Assembly (NCBI RefSeq): GCF_008035925.1
Contig: NZ_CP036264.1
Coordinates: 3,468,443-3,532,442, forward strand
Origin: Stieleria maiorica
GTDB taxonomy: Bacteria; Planctomycetota; Planctomycetia; Pirellulales; Pirellulaceae
DNA: 64,000 nt
Reading direction: 5' to 3'
Shown here: positions 1 through 9,666 of the stretch, in pieces
How the letters are laid out: the number at the start of each line of letters is the position of its first letter
Numbering within the stretch: position 1 is the stretch's first letter
Translations under genes and position numbers: made by a program
The notes under the pieces: model-generated
The model's input: the letters and a program-made list of their open reading frames with translations, nothing else
Told to the model about the DNA's origin: nothing
The model's database searches: none

Positions 1-1412
1 TCGACGCCTTGATCCTTGATCTGCAGCTCCTTCTTTCCCTGCAACGTTGCCAAATTTGCGATCAACGCCTCCTTGAAACGGACGCCCAACCGCGGTGAGT
101 CGTCCGAGCGCAGATCTTCCCACGCCGGCCCGCTTTTGTTGACGCTGTAAAACAGCCAGTTGTCGCCTTGTGGAAGCGCCCGCGGGGCTTTCGTTTCGGT
201 GATTTTCAGTCCGTCTTGCCGAAAACGGAACATGAAATCGACCTTCTCGCTTTTGCCCAACTTCCAATCCAACCGACCGATCTCCAGCAATTCACGACAC
301 TGGGCCGCCGTGATCTGCTCGTACTGAACTCCAATGTACCATTCCCAGCCCTTGCTCATCCATTTCTGGTCCAGCGAAACTTCCTGCCCCTTGCCGGCGC
401 CGATGAAGTCGCGTCGCTCGAACTTGTATTCCTGGACTTCGGTGATCAGTGTGCGAATCTCCTCCAGGACCCAGCGGAAGATTCGCGCCAGGTCGTCGTG
501 GTCGTACATCGGGATCTCACCCGGGCGACGGTCGGAGCGAAAGATGGAAAGCGATCCGACGATCCGACACAGGTCGGTGTACGCGACGTGCGGATGCACC
601 CCCCGGGCAAATGCCAACGACCGCAGCGATCCGTAGCCGGCGTTGAGCGCGGTCAACATCAGCAACCGGTTCATGTCGCCGGCCTCAGGCGCCCCCTGCA
701 TGATCCCGCGGGTGATGACCTGTGAACTGAGCACCTCGATCTTTTGACCGATGATGTCGTAGGCGGCGCGGACATAGTCCCGCGCCAATTCCGGCCAGGC
801 ATCACAGCCCAGCACCGGCGGAATGTAGTCGCTGTCCAATTCCGGCGCGGCCTCGGCGGCACCGGAGCGTTTGATCCGAGCGATCGGCAGCGTTTCATAG
901 CCGGCCAGGTTGTCCGTTCCTAACAGAATCTGAACATTCAACGTCCGCAGCGAAATCTCTTGCTCGTTTCCGCCCGCGTTTTCATCGGCGACCGTGCCGG
1001 GAAGTCCGACAAAGCGATGCTGTCCGCCTCGCTCGGGCAAGGTGTTGGGGCGTCCGAGTCGAAGTTTGGGGACGGCCAAGAACACATCGATCGATTCGAC
1101 CTGATCGAACGCGTCGGACAAACTTCGCTTGACCGATCCACCTGTTTTACCCAAATCCACTCGGTCGGGTTGTTGCGCCGAATCGATCCAAATCACCGTG
1201 CCGTCGCGCAGTCGCGCCTGACATTCGCTCAATTCGAACTGACCGTTGGCGATCGCTTCGCGGCTGAAACTGATCTGCCGAAGGCCATAGTTGTATCCGT
1301 GATCGAGCGCAACATGCTGTCTCGCATTCTCGTCGATACTTCGTTCGGCGGCCTGCATGTGATGGGGCCGTAAAAACATCCCCTCTAACCAAGCAACACT
1401 CTCGTTGTGCAT
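1..1412 (-). CDS. tssK: T6SS baseplate protein TssK (VasE/ImpJ), 3' end outside window
   Basis: TssK is the trimeric baseplate component that links the T6SS baseplate wedges to the membrane complex. Reading leftwards from an ATG at 1412, the protein starts MHNESVAW and then has EGMFLRPHHMQ, the N-terminal hallmark of TssK (usual form EGLFLRPHHFQ). The frame stays open for 470 codons to the window edge. Near the end it has QGDNWLFYSV, then a Trp and LGVRF, like the TssK C-terminal receptor-binding domain, so only a short tail is likely missing. GAGGAG lies about 12 nt upstream of the ATG, a fair ribosome site. It is divergent from the large membrane protein at 1609, so the other structural tss genes probably lie to the left. 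Plus-strand reading frames over this stretch are shadows. Confidence 0.9.
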   Translation of the reverse strand, partial: MHNESVAWLEGMFLRPHHMQAAERSIDENARQHVALDHGYNYGLRQISFSREAIANGQFELSECQARLRDGTVIWIDSAQQPDRVDLGKTGGSVKRSLSDAFDQVESIDVFLAVPKLRLGRPNTLPERGGQHRFVGLPGTVADENAGGNEQEISLRTLNVQILLGTDNLAGYETLPIARIKRSGAAEAAPELDSDYIPPVLGCDAWPELARDYVRAAYDIIGQKIEVLSSQVITRGIMQGAPEAGDMNRLLMLTALNAGYGSLRSLAFARGVHPHVAYTDLCRIVGSLSIFRSDRRPGEIPMYDHDDLARIFRWVLEEIRTLITEVQEYKFERRDFIGAGKGQEVSLDQKWMSKGWEWYIGVQYEQITAAQCRELLEIGRLDWKLGKSEKVDFMFRFRQDGLKITETKAPRALPQGDNWLFYSVNKSGPAWEDLRSDDSPRLGVRFKEALIANLATLQGKKELQIKDQGV

Positions 1413-1608
1413 CGCTGTAGTGTTCTCCTCACCGGGGGCGTCTGTAATCTGCCATCAGTAATCGCACCGTTGCCATCAATTCCACTGTGCTCAGATTCAC
1501 TGTGCTCAGATCCACTGTGCTCTGATACTCTAGCAGGTGTCGGGTATCGTTCCCACTAGGTAAACTTTTCCCATAGGGATCAGACTTCTTCCGTTGGATC
1601 GCAATAAG
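1413..1608. promoter_or_regulatory. Divergent control region between tssK and the large T6SS-locus protein
   Basis: This 196-bp region separates two divergent genes and must hold both promoters. It contains three head-to-tail 15-bp repeats (see the repeat at 1481-1525) between the two start codons. I could not assign a -35/-10 pair with confidence. Confidence 0.5.
1481..1525. repeat. Three tandem 15-bp repeats, possible operator array
   Basis: Units TCCACTGTGCTCAGA (1481), TTCACTGTGCTCAGA (1496) and TCCACTGTGCTCTGA (1511) are exactly adjacent, with one or two mismatches between units. They lie between the divergent tssK and 1609 starts. One and a half helical turns per unit and the position suggest a binding site for a regulator of the T6SS locus. 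The regulator is unknown. Confidence 0.6.
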
Positions 1609-4600
1609 ATGAGCACCTCAGGCAAATACGGCGAGCGTCAATCGTGGCGGCGTGCCGGAAGCGGTCAAGCCGGGAAACGAAAAACGATCAAGACGCTGCT
1701 GACGCTCGTCGCGATCGCGCTGACGTTACTGTTCCTGTACATGTTGATGCCGGGGCCGAGTCGGCAATTGATCACGGTTCTGGTTTCCAACGACTACGAC
1801 ACCGACGTCGTCACACCACCGATGTTCGGCGCCGGCGCGCGCCAGGCGTTGAAGTCGCAGTTGCAGGCCGAAGATTTGCGCGGCAATTGCGAAGTGATTC
1901 GCAGCAGTTTTCAGCAGACCGAAATTGTTTCAAAGTACCTGAGCGACCCCGACGACACCGTCATGGTGATCTTGCGGGGCTATCTGATGCGGGACCAACA
2001 GGATCGCCCCGCCCTGGCGTGCAGCGACCTGGCGATCGGTGCGTCGCCCCAGACGCCACAAGGGCTGTTGCCGCTGACCGAGATTCTTGAGCCGCTGGCG
2101 AACGAAACACCGAAATCGTTCCGCGGCACACGGTTGGTCGTGATCGACGCCGAACCCTTGGCCGCCCAACCTTCGCTGGGCCAGTGGAATGATGAGGTCT
2201 TTGCCCAGCTTGACGAAACGATCAAACAATTGAACGGACCCGCGGCCGACCGCGTGTGGGTGCTGGTGACGCGTGGACCGATGCAGAACGTGGGTTGGGA
2301 TCCGAACACGCACCTGCCACTGTCCACCCAGACGCTGCTGGACGGGATTCAAGGCGGCGCGGACCTGAACGCGGATCGGAAGATCGAGCTGGACGAGTTG
2401 TGTGCGTTCATCTCCGATCGCTACCAGCGAATGCCGCGGAATAACGAAACGGACAGCCCGCGCGTGATGCTGCTGCGGGGGGGCATCGGGCGAGTCGATT
2501 CGAACGCGTTGTCCAGTGGCGACTTGGATGTCTGGATCGCCCGTGTAAATCCGGCGACGGCGGACCAAACGAGCGAAGGGGAAGCGGGCACGCCGGAAGA
2601 CTCCGGCGAACTGGCCGACGATCTTGCCGACAAAATTTCCCAGTCGCGACCACCGACCCCTGCGATCACCCCGGTCGTGTTGCAGGCGCCGTCGGGCGAA
2701 GCGGCGCCGCCACCTGCGCCCGCGGCGGGCACGCCCGCGGCAGGCACTCGCGACGATCAGGCCGACACCGCACCGACGCCCACCGATCCCGCCGCCGCGC
2801 CGCCGTCTGCCGCCGCGCCAACCGACGCGACGCCGCCCTCAGGCAGCGACAGCCCGACCGCCGACAGGCCGGCCGCAGGCTTGACGTTTTGGGACATCCG
2901 CGACCAATTCGAATCGATCCCCCTGGCCGGCTCGGGCGAAGAACAGGACGTCAGCGCGATCGCGCTGGCGCCCCACCTGTGGCGGCGATTGCTGGTCTTG
3001 GTGCTCGCCGGTCAAGTCAAAGATTTCGACCCGGCATCGCCGACCCAAACGCCGCGCCAGGTCGCCACGGATTTGCTAACGCTGCAGCGAATCGTCAAAG
3101 GGCAGGCCCCCGGCGGGGCACCGGCCGACACGATTTCCGACGACATCGTCAGCCGTCTCAGGCGAATCGTTTTAGACCATCAGGCGGCGCGGCAGGGCGT
3201 TCGTCCGGATCGGCGACTTCGCACCGCCGATGCATTGCAACACGCTGTCGCGGTGGCGCGATCGAGACTTTGGTCGTGGCTGGAATTCCAGCGTCAGGCC
3301 GCGCTCGGCGGCGCGCCGATTCCGGACCAGGGGATCAGTGACGCGGTGCTCCAGGCCGAGCGTTCCCTCGCCGAAGGCGCCGGGGCCGAGACTCCCGACC
3401 AGGGGACGCTTGACCGCCAACTGTCGCGACTGCACAGTGCGATCAACGTGTTCGACCGCAATGTCGAGGGTGCCGTCAATCAAGTGCTCGCCGGGTTTGC
3501 CCTGGATGATCCGCCCCGCACCTGGGAACTCAATCGCATTGCTTGGGCTTGGCTGCGGAGCCCGCTTCCCAGCGGCGACCAACGGCGACGGCTGGAATCG
3601 GCGCTGATGAAAGCACGGGTCGACGCGACCGACACGGAGGATCGAGAGGTCGATCTGGGCAACGTCGCCTTCGCAATGCCCACGCCGCCGCAGCGGACCC
3701 GCGACGCGATCGCCAAATACCGGTCGGAACTGGCGCGATTCGAAACACCACGCGAGGACGACGGCAATCCTGTCGGCAACACCGACTGGAAAGTCGCACT
3801 GCAGCAGGGCAATGACCAGCAGGCGGCGTTCGCCGAGCGGTTTTCCGCTTCATTGCGAATCGACCCGCGCGTTAATCTCGTGTCTGGCGGGCGACCGATC
3901 ATCCATGCCATCACCCCGAAGCCGGTCGTTCGAAATCCCAGCGTCGTGATCTTGGACGACAGCGGGCAAAAGCTGGGGGAATCGGCGGTCGTGCGATTGG
4001 AAACGATGCAGGACATCGGCAAGCTGACGCTGCGAATCGATCCCGGCCGCGACCGCCCGGTCCGGTTGTTGGTCAGTGCCGAATTGCGTTCGTCCTCGGG
4101 GGATTTTGGCCCGCCGCGCGCCCGGGTCGAGTGGACTTCGCCGGGCTTGGTCCCCACTCGTCCCGGTGCTCCGGTGGCGGTGACCGTCGACGCCGATTCG
4201 TCGCGCGACCTGTCGCTGGAGATCCGGCCCGCGGACTTGGCCCGACGCGGCGATGAGTTGCAGCTCCGTTTGCAGATTCGTGCCGACCGCGTGTCCGACG
4301 AAATCGACGGCGTTGTCGGGATCCATTCCTTGCCGATCGAATTGCCACGAGAGAATCGACTAAGGTTGGTCGCGTCGTCGCCGCCGGGAATCGGTTGTTC
4401 CCGAGAGGTGCTCAGTGACGAAGGCAGCCTGCCGGGCGGGCTGTGGTTGCGGACCTTCAATGGACGCAAGACGCCGTTTCGATTCGAAGCGTTCAATGAA
4501 TCCGGCAAGGCCTGTCTGGCCAAGGTCTGGTTGATCAAGCTGCCCAAGCCGATGCCCGATGATGTGGCCGCCTACTGGCCGGATTTTGCCGCCAACCTTT

Positions 4601-6372
4601 ACTCCAACCCGGCCGGTGGGATTTTGGACGAAAAGGGGCGAATCCTGGAAAAGTTCTTGCTGCCCAACCAGATCCTCAATGGCCCCGCGACGGTGTCGAT
4701 TCCCGCCGACCAGGGCCGTGTGCCGCTGCGTTTTCAATCCCCCGCTTCATCGTCCGACTCCGCCGCGGCCGCACCGCCACCGGCGGCTGCCGCCGATGCC
4801 ACGCCGACGGACATCAGCCACGGTATGGCGTTGGTCTGTCGGTTGGTCGACGCGAATGACAACGTGATGCCGGAAAAGGACCAGATCATTTGCCTGGTCG
4901 CCAAACCCTGGGCGCCGAGTGATTACGTCACCACCAAGGTCAGTTACAACGACGGCGAAGTCGAAGTGAATGTGGAGCTGGAATTTGACATCGACGGCGA
5001 CGCGCGTCGCGACGCCTTACCCGAATTGGAAAAGGTCCCGGTCAACGTCCGCTGGGTTCAAGACGACCAGTGGTCGGACTTTGCCGCCGAAACCGGCGTG
5101 CCCCCGCGAAGCTTGTTCGTGGACCTCAATCCCCAAGCCGGTCGATCGCAAGCGTTCTTTCGCGTCCCCGTCGTCCGCCGCAACCGAGAGTCGTGGTGCC
5201 GTTTGGATGTCGATGGATGGCCGCGGGCGATTCAGCATGTCGTCCAACATCAACCGGGGGCCATCGGTGCGGCCAAGTTAAAAAACGAAATCCGTTTCGG
5301 CTCGATCGCCTTGACCCGGCGACCGCAGGGAAGCACCGAACAACCGACCACGTCATACTATTGGCCTGAAGACGAAGTTTATTTCAAAGGGGACGGCGAC
5401 CAATTGATCGCGACCATCAAAGCGGACTTTGGTTTTCTGACCCGGACCAGCGACCCGGAGGTCTCGCTGGATGTCGAAGGCCGCCGCTTCACCCGTTACA
5501 AAACCGACCGATTCATTCAAACGACTGCGACACCGTTGTCCGATCAAGGCGAGATGACCCTGACCACCCAGGTCAGTGACATCCAGGTCGAACTCAGCCA
5601 GGGGCGATACCGCGACGAGCGGATCCCGATCGACGCCACGCTGAAACTGGACGGCATCGAACAGGAGAACGCGTTGATCACCGCGGTGTTGGATTCGACC
5701 GCTCCGGACAAAAACCTGATTTCGATCAGCCCACGGCAGCGTGGCCCGTATTACGAAGCGTCGACGCTGGAGTTTTCAGTCACCGCCAGCGACTTGGGGG
5801 CAAAGGCGGCCGGGATCTCCAGAATCGATATCGGGCTCGACACGACGCTGGACAGCAAGGCGAACACCAAAACCGATTTTCACGCCTTCGACCCGCCCGT
5901 TTCCCCTGCGGTTCTGCCGGCGGCCAAGAGCATTTTCAAGTTTCAAGTCGCCGGTGATTACAACGTCGTCGTTCAAGCCACCGATGCGGCCGGCAACGAG
6001 AGCACGAATCTGTACCCGATCACCATCGCGAAGAAACCCGCACCGGCCGCCACGCCCGGCGACGGAAAACCGGACCAACCGAAAGTCGCCATGGGGCGAC
6101 TGCATGGCGTCATCAACACCCGCGCCGGAATGAACGGGACACTGTTTCTGAGCCCCGCCCCGGCCCCGGTCACCAGCAAGGAAAAAACGATCCTCGGCCA
6201 AGACAAAGGCTTCGATTTCGGCCCCTTGCCGGAAGGGAAATACGAACTGAAATTCAAGGGCACGAAGCAAAATACTAGCGTGGAATTGACCTGGAAAGAC
6301 CTGGAAATCGACACCACGCCGGGCAAGTCGAAGCCGCTTTCTCTGAGCCTGGATCAAGCCGAAACCGAATAA
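1609..6372 (+). CDS. Large membrane-anchored protein with caspase-like (inactive) and Ig-like domains, T6SS locus
   Basis: A 1587-residue protein from the ATG at 1609; an in-frame TTG at 1594 is the alternative start. A basic N-terminus (RKTIK) is followed by one membrane segment at about residues 29-47, so most of the protein is probably periplasmic or exterior. Residues about 50-300 look like a caspase/C14 fold: strands with VLVSND, RLVVIDAE and VWVLVTRG, then a DLNADRKIELDELCAFISDR element typical of bacterial caspase-like proteins. The catalytic His and Cys are not where expected. A Pro/Ala-rich linker of about 80 residues follows, then helical sequence, then several beta-rich segments. 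The last part resembles Ig/PKD-type domains (GDYNVVVQATDAAGNES). I do not recognise a named family. Its divergent position from tssK and place upstream of hcp tie it to the T6SS, perhaps as an envelope or scaffold component. Confidence 0.75.
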   Translation: MSTSGKYGERQSWRRAGSGQAGKRKTIKTLLTLVAIALTLLFLYMLMPGPSRQLITVLVSNDYDTDVVTPPMFGAGARQALKSQLQAEDLRGNCEVIRSSFQQTEIVSKYLSDPDDTVMVILRGYLMRDQQDRPALACSDLAIGASPQTPQGLLPLTEILEPLANETPKSFRGTRLVVIDAEPLAAQPSLGQWNDEVFAQLDETIKQLNGPAADRVWVLVTRGPMQNVGWDPNTHLPLSTQTLLDGIQGGADLNADRKIELDELCAFISDRYQRMPRNNETDSPRVMLLRGGIGRVDSNALSSGDLDVWIARVNPATADQTSEGEAGTPEDSGELADDLADKISQSRPPTPAITPVVLQAPSGEAAPPPAPAAGTPAAGTRDDQADTAPTPTDPAAAPPSAAAPTDATPPSGSDSPTADRPAAGLTFWDIRDQFESIPLAGSGEEQDVSAIALAPHLWRRLLVLVLAGQVKDFDPASPTQTPRQVATDLLTLQRIVKGQAPGGAPADTISDDIVSRLRRIVLDHQAARQGVRPDRRLRTADALQHAVAVARSRLWSWLEFQRQAALGGAPIPDQGISDAVLQAERSLAEGAGAETPDQGTLDRQLSRLHSAINVFDRNVEGAVNQVLAGFALDDPPRTWELNRIAWAWLRSPLPSGDQRRRLESALMKARVDATDTEDREVDLGNVAFAMPTPPQRTRDAIAKYRSELARFETPREDDGNPVGNTDWKVALQQGNDQQAAFAERFSASLRIDPRVNLVSGGRPIIHAITPKPVVRNPSVVILDDSGQKLGESAVVRLETMQDIGKLTLRIDPGRDRPVRLLVSAELRSSSGDFGPPRARVEWTSPGLVPTRPGAPVAVTVDADSSRDLSLEIRPADLARRGDELQLRLQIRADRVSDEIDGVVGIHSLPIELPRENRLRLVASSPPGIGCSREVLSDEGSLPGGLWLRTFNGRKTPFRFEAFNESGKACLAKVWLIKLPKPMPDDVAAYWPDFAANLYSNPAGGILDEKGRILEKFLLPNQILNGPATVSIPADQGRVPLRFQSPASSSDSAAAAPPPAAAADATPTDISHGMALVCRLVDANDNVMPEKDQIICLVAKPWAPSDYVTTKVSYNDGEVEVNVELEFDIDGDARRDALPELEKVPVNVRWVQDDQWSDFAAETGVPPRSLFVDLNPQAGRSQAFFRVPVVRRNRESWCRLDVDGWPRAIQHVVQHQPGAIGAAKLKNEIRFGSIALTRRPQGSTEQPTTSYYWPEDEVYFKGDGDQLIATIKADFGFLTRTSDPEVSLDVEGRRFTRYKTDRFIQTTATPLSDQGEMTLTTQVSDIQVELSQGRYRDERIPIDATLKLDGIEQENALITAVLDSTAPDKNLISISPRQRGPYYEASTLEFSVTASDLGAKAAGISRIDIGLDTTLDSKANTKTDFHAFDPPVSPAVLPAAKSIFKFQVAGDYNVVVQATDAAGNESTNLYPITIAKKPAPAATPGDGKPDQPKVAMGRLHGVINTRAGMNGTLFLSPAPAPVTSKEKTILGQDKGFDFGPLPEGKYELKFKGTKQNTSVELTWKDLEIDTTPGKSKPLSLSLDQAETE

Positions 6373-6485
6373 CGGCCGCCGCGGGAGGCGGATCTGCGCC
6401 GATCGCCCGCCCCCGACCCGGCACGCGCGCGGATCGGATTTTCCACATTTTCAATTCGGTTTCTAGCAACAAACGCGACGCGGGT

Positions 6486-6574
6486 ACGAGAACGTGAGTG
6501 TGCATCGGGGCGAACCAAATCGCCCAAGCAAATTACTCACGGTTTCCGTCCTTCCTCACCCCAAGGAACCTACA
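6486..6574 (+). promoter_or_regulatory. Leader of hcp copy 1, conserved with hcp copy 2
   Basis: The stretch ACGAGAACGTGAGTGTGCAT at 6487-6506 recurs upstream of the second hcp as GCGAGAACGCTAGTGTGCAT (about 14060-14079), at a similar distance from the start codon. The surrounding non-coding DNA is much less alike. Conservation of only this block suggests a promoter or transcript start region. AAGGA lies about 7 nt upstream of the ATG. Confidence 0.4.
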
Positions 6575-7057
6575 ATGGCTGCTTACATCAAGTTTGATGG
6601 CGTCGATGGCGAATGCAAAGACAAGGACCACAAGGGATGGAGCGACTTGCTGTCGTTCAGCCAAGCGGTCCATCAACCCGGCGGCTCGGCCACCGGTGCG
6701 ACGCGGCGTCGTGGCGACGTCATCATGGAAGACCTCTCCTGCACCAAGGAATTGGATAAATCGAGTCCCAAAATCGCCGAATCGGTGTGCAAGGGCAAGG
6801 TCTATCCGAAGGTCGAAATCGACGTCACCGCCTCGTACACCGATGCCGGTCGTGTGACCTACTATCGCTATGAACTGACCAACGTGCTCGTGACCAGCTA
6901 TAACATCGGCGGTGCCGGGCAAAGCGAATCGGTCCCGACCGAAGACTTCTCGTTGAACTTCGAAGAGATCAAGGTGACGTACACCGAGAACGATTCCAAG
7001 GGCAAAAAGAAGGGCAACATCGAGTACAGCTGGAAGGTCGAAGAAGGCGAAAGTTGA
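6575..7057 (+). CDS. hcp: T6SS tube protein Hcp, copy 1
   Basis: Hcp forms the hexameric rings of the T6SS inner tube and also carries small effectors. The 160-residue product starts MAAYIKFDGVDGECKDKDHK and has the family pattern: an N-terminal beta strand, GWSDLLSFSQAVHQ, a central VYPKVEIDVTASYT block and a C-terminal LNFEEIKVTYTE strand before a Lys-rich loop. The ATG at 6575 is chosen because it matches the start of the second copy at 14144; the reading frame stays open further upstream without similarity. The two copies differ at 6 of 160 residues. A hairpin terminator follows, so hcp is probably made in excess over vgrG. Confidence 0.95.
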   Translation: MAAYIKFDGVDGECKDKDHKGWSDLLSFSQAVHQPGGSATGATRRRGDVIMEDLSCTKELDKSSPKIAESVCKGKVYPKVEIDVTASYTDAGRVTYYRYELTNVLVTSYNIGGAGQSESVPTEDFSLNFEEIKVTYTENDSKGKKKGNIEYSWKVEEGES

Positions 7058-7087
7058 TCCGCCGCTGGACTCCCCACATCGGGCGCT

Positions 7088-7123
7088 CGGTCCGTTTGCC
7101 GCGGTGGCGAACGGACCGGTTTG
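7088..7123 (+). terminator. Hairpin terminator or attenuator after hcp copy 1
   Basis: CGGTCCGTTTGCC (7088-7100) pairs with GGCGAACGGACCG (7106-7118) over 13 bp with one G-U pair and a 5-nt loop. It is followed by GTTTGC, a poor U-tract. The same arrangement, with a better U-tract, follows hcp copy 2. It probably reduces read-through into vgrG. Confidence 0.65.
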
Positions 7124-7226
7124 CATTGGCAGGTAAAATCGACTCTGACAGGATTCGACCCTGACAGGCGGATGGTCGGCCGAGACAACATGATGTTCCC
7201 CCACCCCACCCTCTTCTGATCGAGCA

Positions 7227-9212
7227 ATGGCACTTCAACAGCAAAACCGACTCTTGAATCTCAACACGGTTCTCGGCGACGATGTGCTCCTGCTCACGTC
7301 AATGACCGGCAACGAAGAAATGGGGCGGCTGTTTCACTATCAACTGGAATTGATCAGTGACGATCCGGGCATCAAGCCACAAGATATCGTCGGCACCCCG
7401 ATCGGCTGGAGCATCGAGTTGGCCGACAACTCGCGCCGCCACTGGCACGGCCATGTGAAAAGTCTGGCCCGCGGTGACGTCGATCGTGAAGGTCGGCGCA
7501 ACTACCGCGTCGAAGTCGTGCCCTGGCTGTGGTTCCTGACCCAAACCAGTGACTGCAAAATCTTTCAAGACACCAAGGTGCCCGACATCATCGACGAAGT
7601 CCTGGGTGACTACGGATTTGCCGACTACAAATCCGACTTTCTGCTCGAGCACAAGGAATGGGAGTATTGCGTCCAGTACCGTGAAACGGACTTCAACTTC
7701 TTGTCACGGCTGATGGAACAAGAAGGCATCTTCTATTACTTCCAACACTCCGAAGGTGCTCACCAGATGGTGATCACCGATCACAAAGACGGCTATTACA
7801 CGCTGCCAGAGTCAAACGTCGATTTTCCCGACGACATCGGTTCGCGGGCGATTGACGACCACCTGACCAGCTGGGAACGCAAGTTCGAATTCGTGCCGGG
7901 CAAATGGGCCCAACGCGATTACAACTTCAAAACGCCCAGCGACGACCTGGGCACCGACACGGGGACGGTCGTCGACCTGCCCGAAATCAGCAACTACGAA
8001 ATGTACGACTATCCCGGCGAATACGGCGACAAGACTGTCGGCGGCGACGAAACGCGGCTGCGGATCGAGGCCGAAGAAACGCGCCACGATATCGTCGCGG
8101 CGACCAGTTTGTGCAAAACGTTTCAGGCCGGTGGGCGGTTCACCGTCGATCAGCATCGCGACAGTGACGAAGAGGGCGCCGAGGTCGTGATCACGGCGAT
8201 CCAACACAGCGCCAGCGAACCGATGGGATACGAGACCGGTGAGGACGCCGGGTTGGCATACCGCAACTCCATCACCTGTTTGCCCTCCTCACGCGTGTTT
8301 CGAACGCGACGCAGCACGGCCAAGCCGATCATCAGCGGCGTCCAGACGGCGATCGTTACCGGCCCGCCCGGTGAAGAAATCTATCCCGATGAATTCGGCC
8401 GCGTGAAATGTCAGTTTCATTGGGACCGTTACGGCGAAAAAGACGACAAGAGCAGTTGTTGGATCCGGGTGTCCCAGGTCCACGCCGGTTCCGGGTTCGG
8501 CGGAATCAGCATCCCCCGCATCGACGAAGAGGTGGTCGTCAGTTTCCTTGAAGGCGACCCCGATCGGCCGCTGGTGACCGGGCGCGTCTATCACGCACAA
8601 AACATGCCGCCCTACGGGCTGCCGGACTCCAAGAACATCAGCGGCATCAAGTCCAACAGCACCAAAGGCGGTGGCGGCTACAATGAGTACGTCATGGACG
8701 ACACCAAAGGCAACGAACTGATCCGCGAACACGGGCAATTCGATAAAGATTCGACCATCGAAAACGATCTCCGCGAACACGTCCTGAACAATCGCACGCG
8801 GGACGTTTCGGTCGACGAAGCGGTCAGCATCGGCAGTAACCAGGAAATCAACGTCGGGGCCGATCGCACCGTGAATGTCGGTGCCAATCAAGACGTCTCG
8901 ATCGGCGCTAATTCCACACTCAGTGTCAGTTCCAATCGCGACGTCACCGTCGGCGGTAATCGGACACTGAACGTGACCGGATCACAGGAAGACAACACCG
9001 GGTCCAGTCGAAGCACGACCGTCGCCAGCAGCGACACGCTGGACGTGGGCACCACACTGGAAATCAACGCCGGAACGATGATCAAGTTGTCCGTCGGCGG
9101 ATCCGTCGTCGAAATCAGCAACAGCGGGATCAAGATTTCCGGCCCGATGGTCGACATCGCCGGCGCCGGAACGGTCAACATCGTCGGCGGCGTCGTCAAA
9201 GTCAATTCGTAG
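7227..9212 (+). CDS. vgrG: T6SS spike protein VgrG, copy 1
   Basis: VgrG (TssI) trimerises to form the puncturing spike on the Hcp tube. The 661-residue protein has a gp27-like N-terminal region (about 1-390, with QYRETDFNFLSRLMEQEGIF). It then has a gp5 OB-fold region with PDEFGRVKCQFHWDRYG and SCWIRVSQVHAGSGFGG. From about residue 520 it has 16-residue repeats (NxxxxVGAN/D pattern) forming the triple beta-helix needle, ending with VEISNSGIKISGPMVDIAGA. It starts MALQQQNRLLNLN, the same start as copy 2. The ordinary length and lack of an extra C-terminal domain suggest it carries cargo non-covalently, through the PAAR and DUF2169 proteins downstream. Confidence 0.95.
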   Translation: MALQQQNRLLNLNTVLGDDVLLLTSMTGNEEMGRLFHYQLELISDDPGIKPQDIVGTPIGWSIELADNSRRHWHGHVKSLARGDVDREGRRNYRVEVVPWLWFLTQTSDCKIFQDTKVPDIIDEVLGDYGFADYKSDFLLEHKEWEYCVQYRETDFNFLSRLMEQEGIFYYFQHSEGAHQMVITDHKDGYYTLPESNVDFPDDIGSRAIDDHLTSWERKFEFVPGKWAQRDYNFKTPSDDLGTDTGTVVDLPEISNYEMYDYPGEYGDKTVGGDETRLRIEAEETRHDIVAATSLCKTFQAGGRFTVDQHRDSDEEGAEVVITAIQHSASEPMGYETGEDAGLAYRNSITCLPSSRVFRTRRSTAKPIISGVQTAIVTGPPGEEIYPDEFGRVKCQFHWDRYGEKDDKSSCWIRVSQVHAGSGFGGISIPRIDEEVVVSFLEGDPDRPLVTGRVYHAQNMPPYGLPDSKNISGIKSNSTKGGGGYNEYVMDDTKGNELIREHGQFDKDSTIENDLREHVLNNRTRDVSVDEAVSIGSNQEINVGADRTVNVGANQDVSIGANSTLSVSSNRDVTVGGNRTLNVTGSQEDNTGSSRSTTVASSDTLDVGTTLEINAGTMIKLSVGGSVVEISNSGIKISGPMVDIAGAGTVNIVGGVVKVNS

Positions 9213-9238
9213 CAAACAAAACACAGGCACCGCATTTG

Positions 9239-9658
9239 ATGACACAAACGCCCTCCAGCAACACCCCGCATGCCGATGCGACCATCGTCCCGCTGCGGCA
9301 CGGCCAGTCGCTTCGATTACAGGATGATGGCCAGCGACAGTCCGTGCACCTGATGTCCGTCGACGGCAAATGTCGGCTGGAAATTCAGATCACCGAATCC
9401 GGGCCGGTCCTGATGCTCAACGGCGCCGGGCTGCAGGTTTCGGTCGACGGCCCGCTCGCGTTTGATGCCGGCAAGGTCTCGATCCATGCTCGTGATTCGA
9501 TGGCTTTGTCGACCGATGGAGACTTGAGTTTAAAAAGCGGCGGCGAAATGCATTCGGTCGGTCGCAGCCAATCCATCGAATCGGAACTCGGCGATGTCAA
9601 CGTCAAAGCCAACGATGATGTTCGGCTGAACGGCGAACGTGTACGAGTGAACTGTTAG
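9239..9658 (+). CDS. Small beta-helical spike-like protein of the VgrG-1 module
   Basis: A 139-residue protein starting 26 nt after vgrG; the ATG at 9239 is preferred over the TTG one codon before. The C-terminal two thirds consist of short alternating strands (SVDGPLAFDAGKVSIHARDSMALSTDG, written here only in part as VSIHARDSMALSTDGDLSLK) much like the VgrG needle tail, ending DVRLNGERVRVNC. I do not recognise a named family. It could extend or cap the spike. Similar small proteins occur next to DUF2169 genes in T6SS loci. The DUF6484 gene occupies the same place in the second module. Confidence 0.7.
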   Translation: MTQTPSSNTPHADATIVPLRHGQSLRLQDDGQRQSVHLMSVDGKCRLEIQITESGPVLMLNGAGLQVSVDGPLAFDAGKVSIHARDSMALSTDGDLSLKSGGEMHSVGRSQSIESELGDVNVKANDDVRLNGERVRVNC

Positions 9659-9666
9659 TCCGTCCG

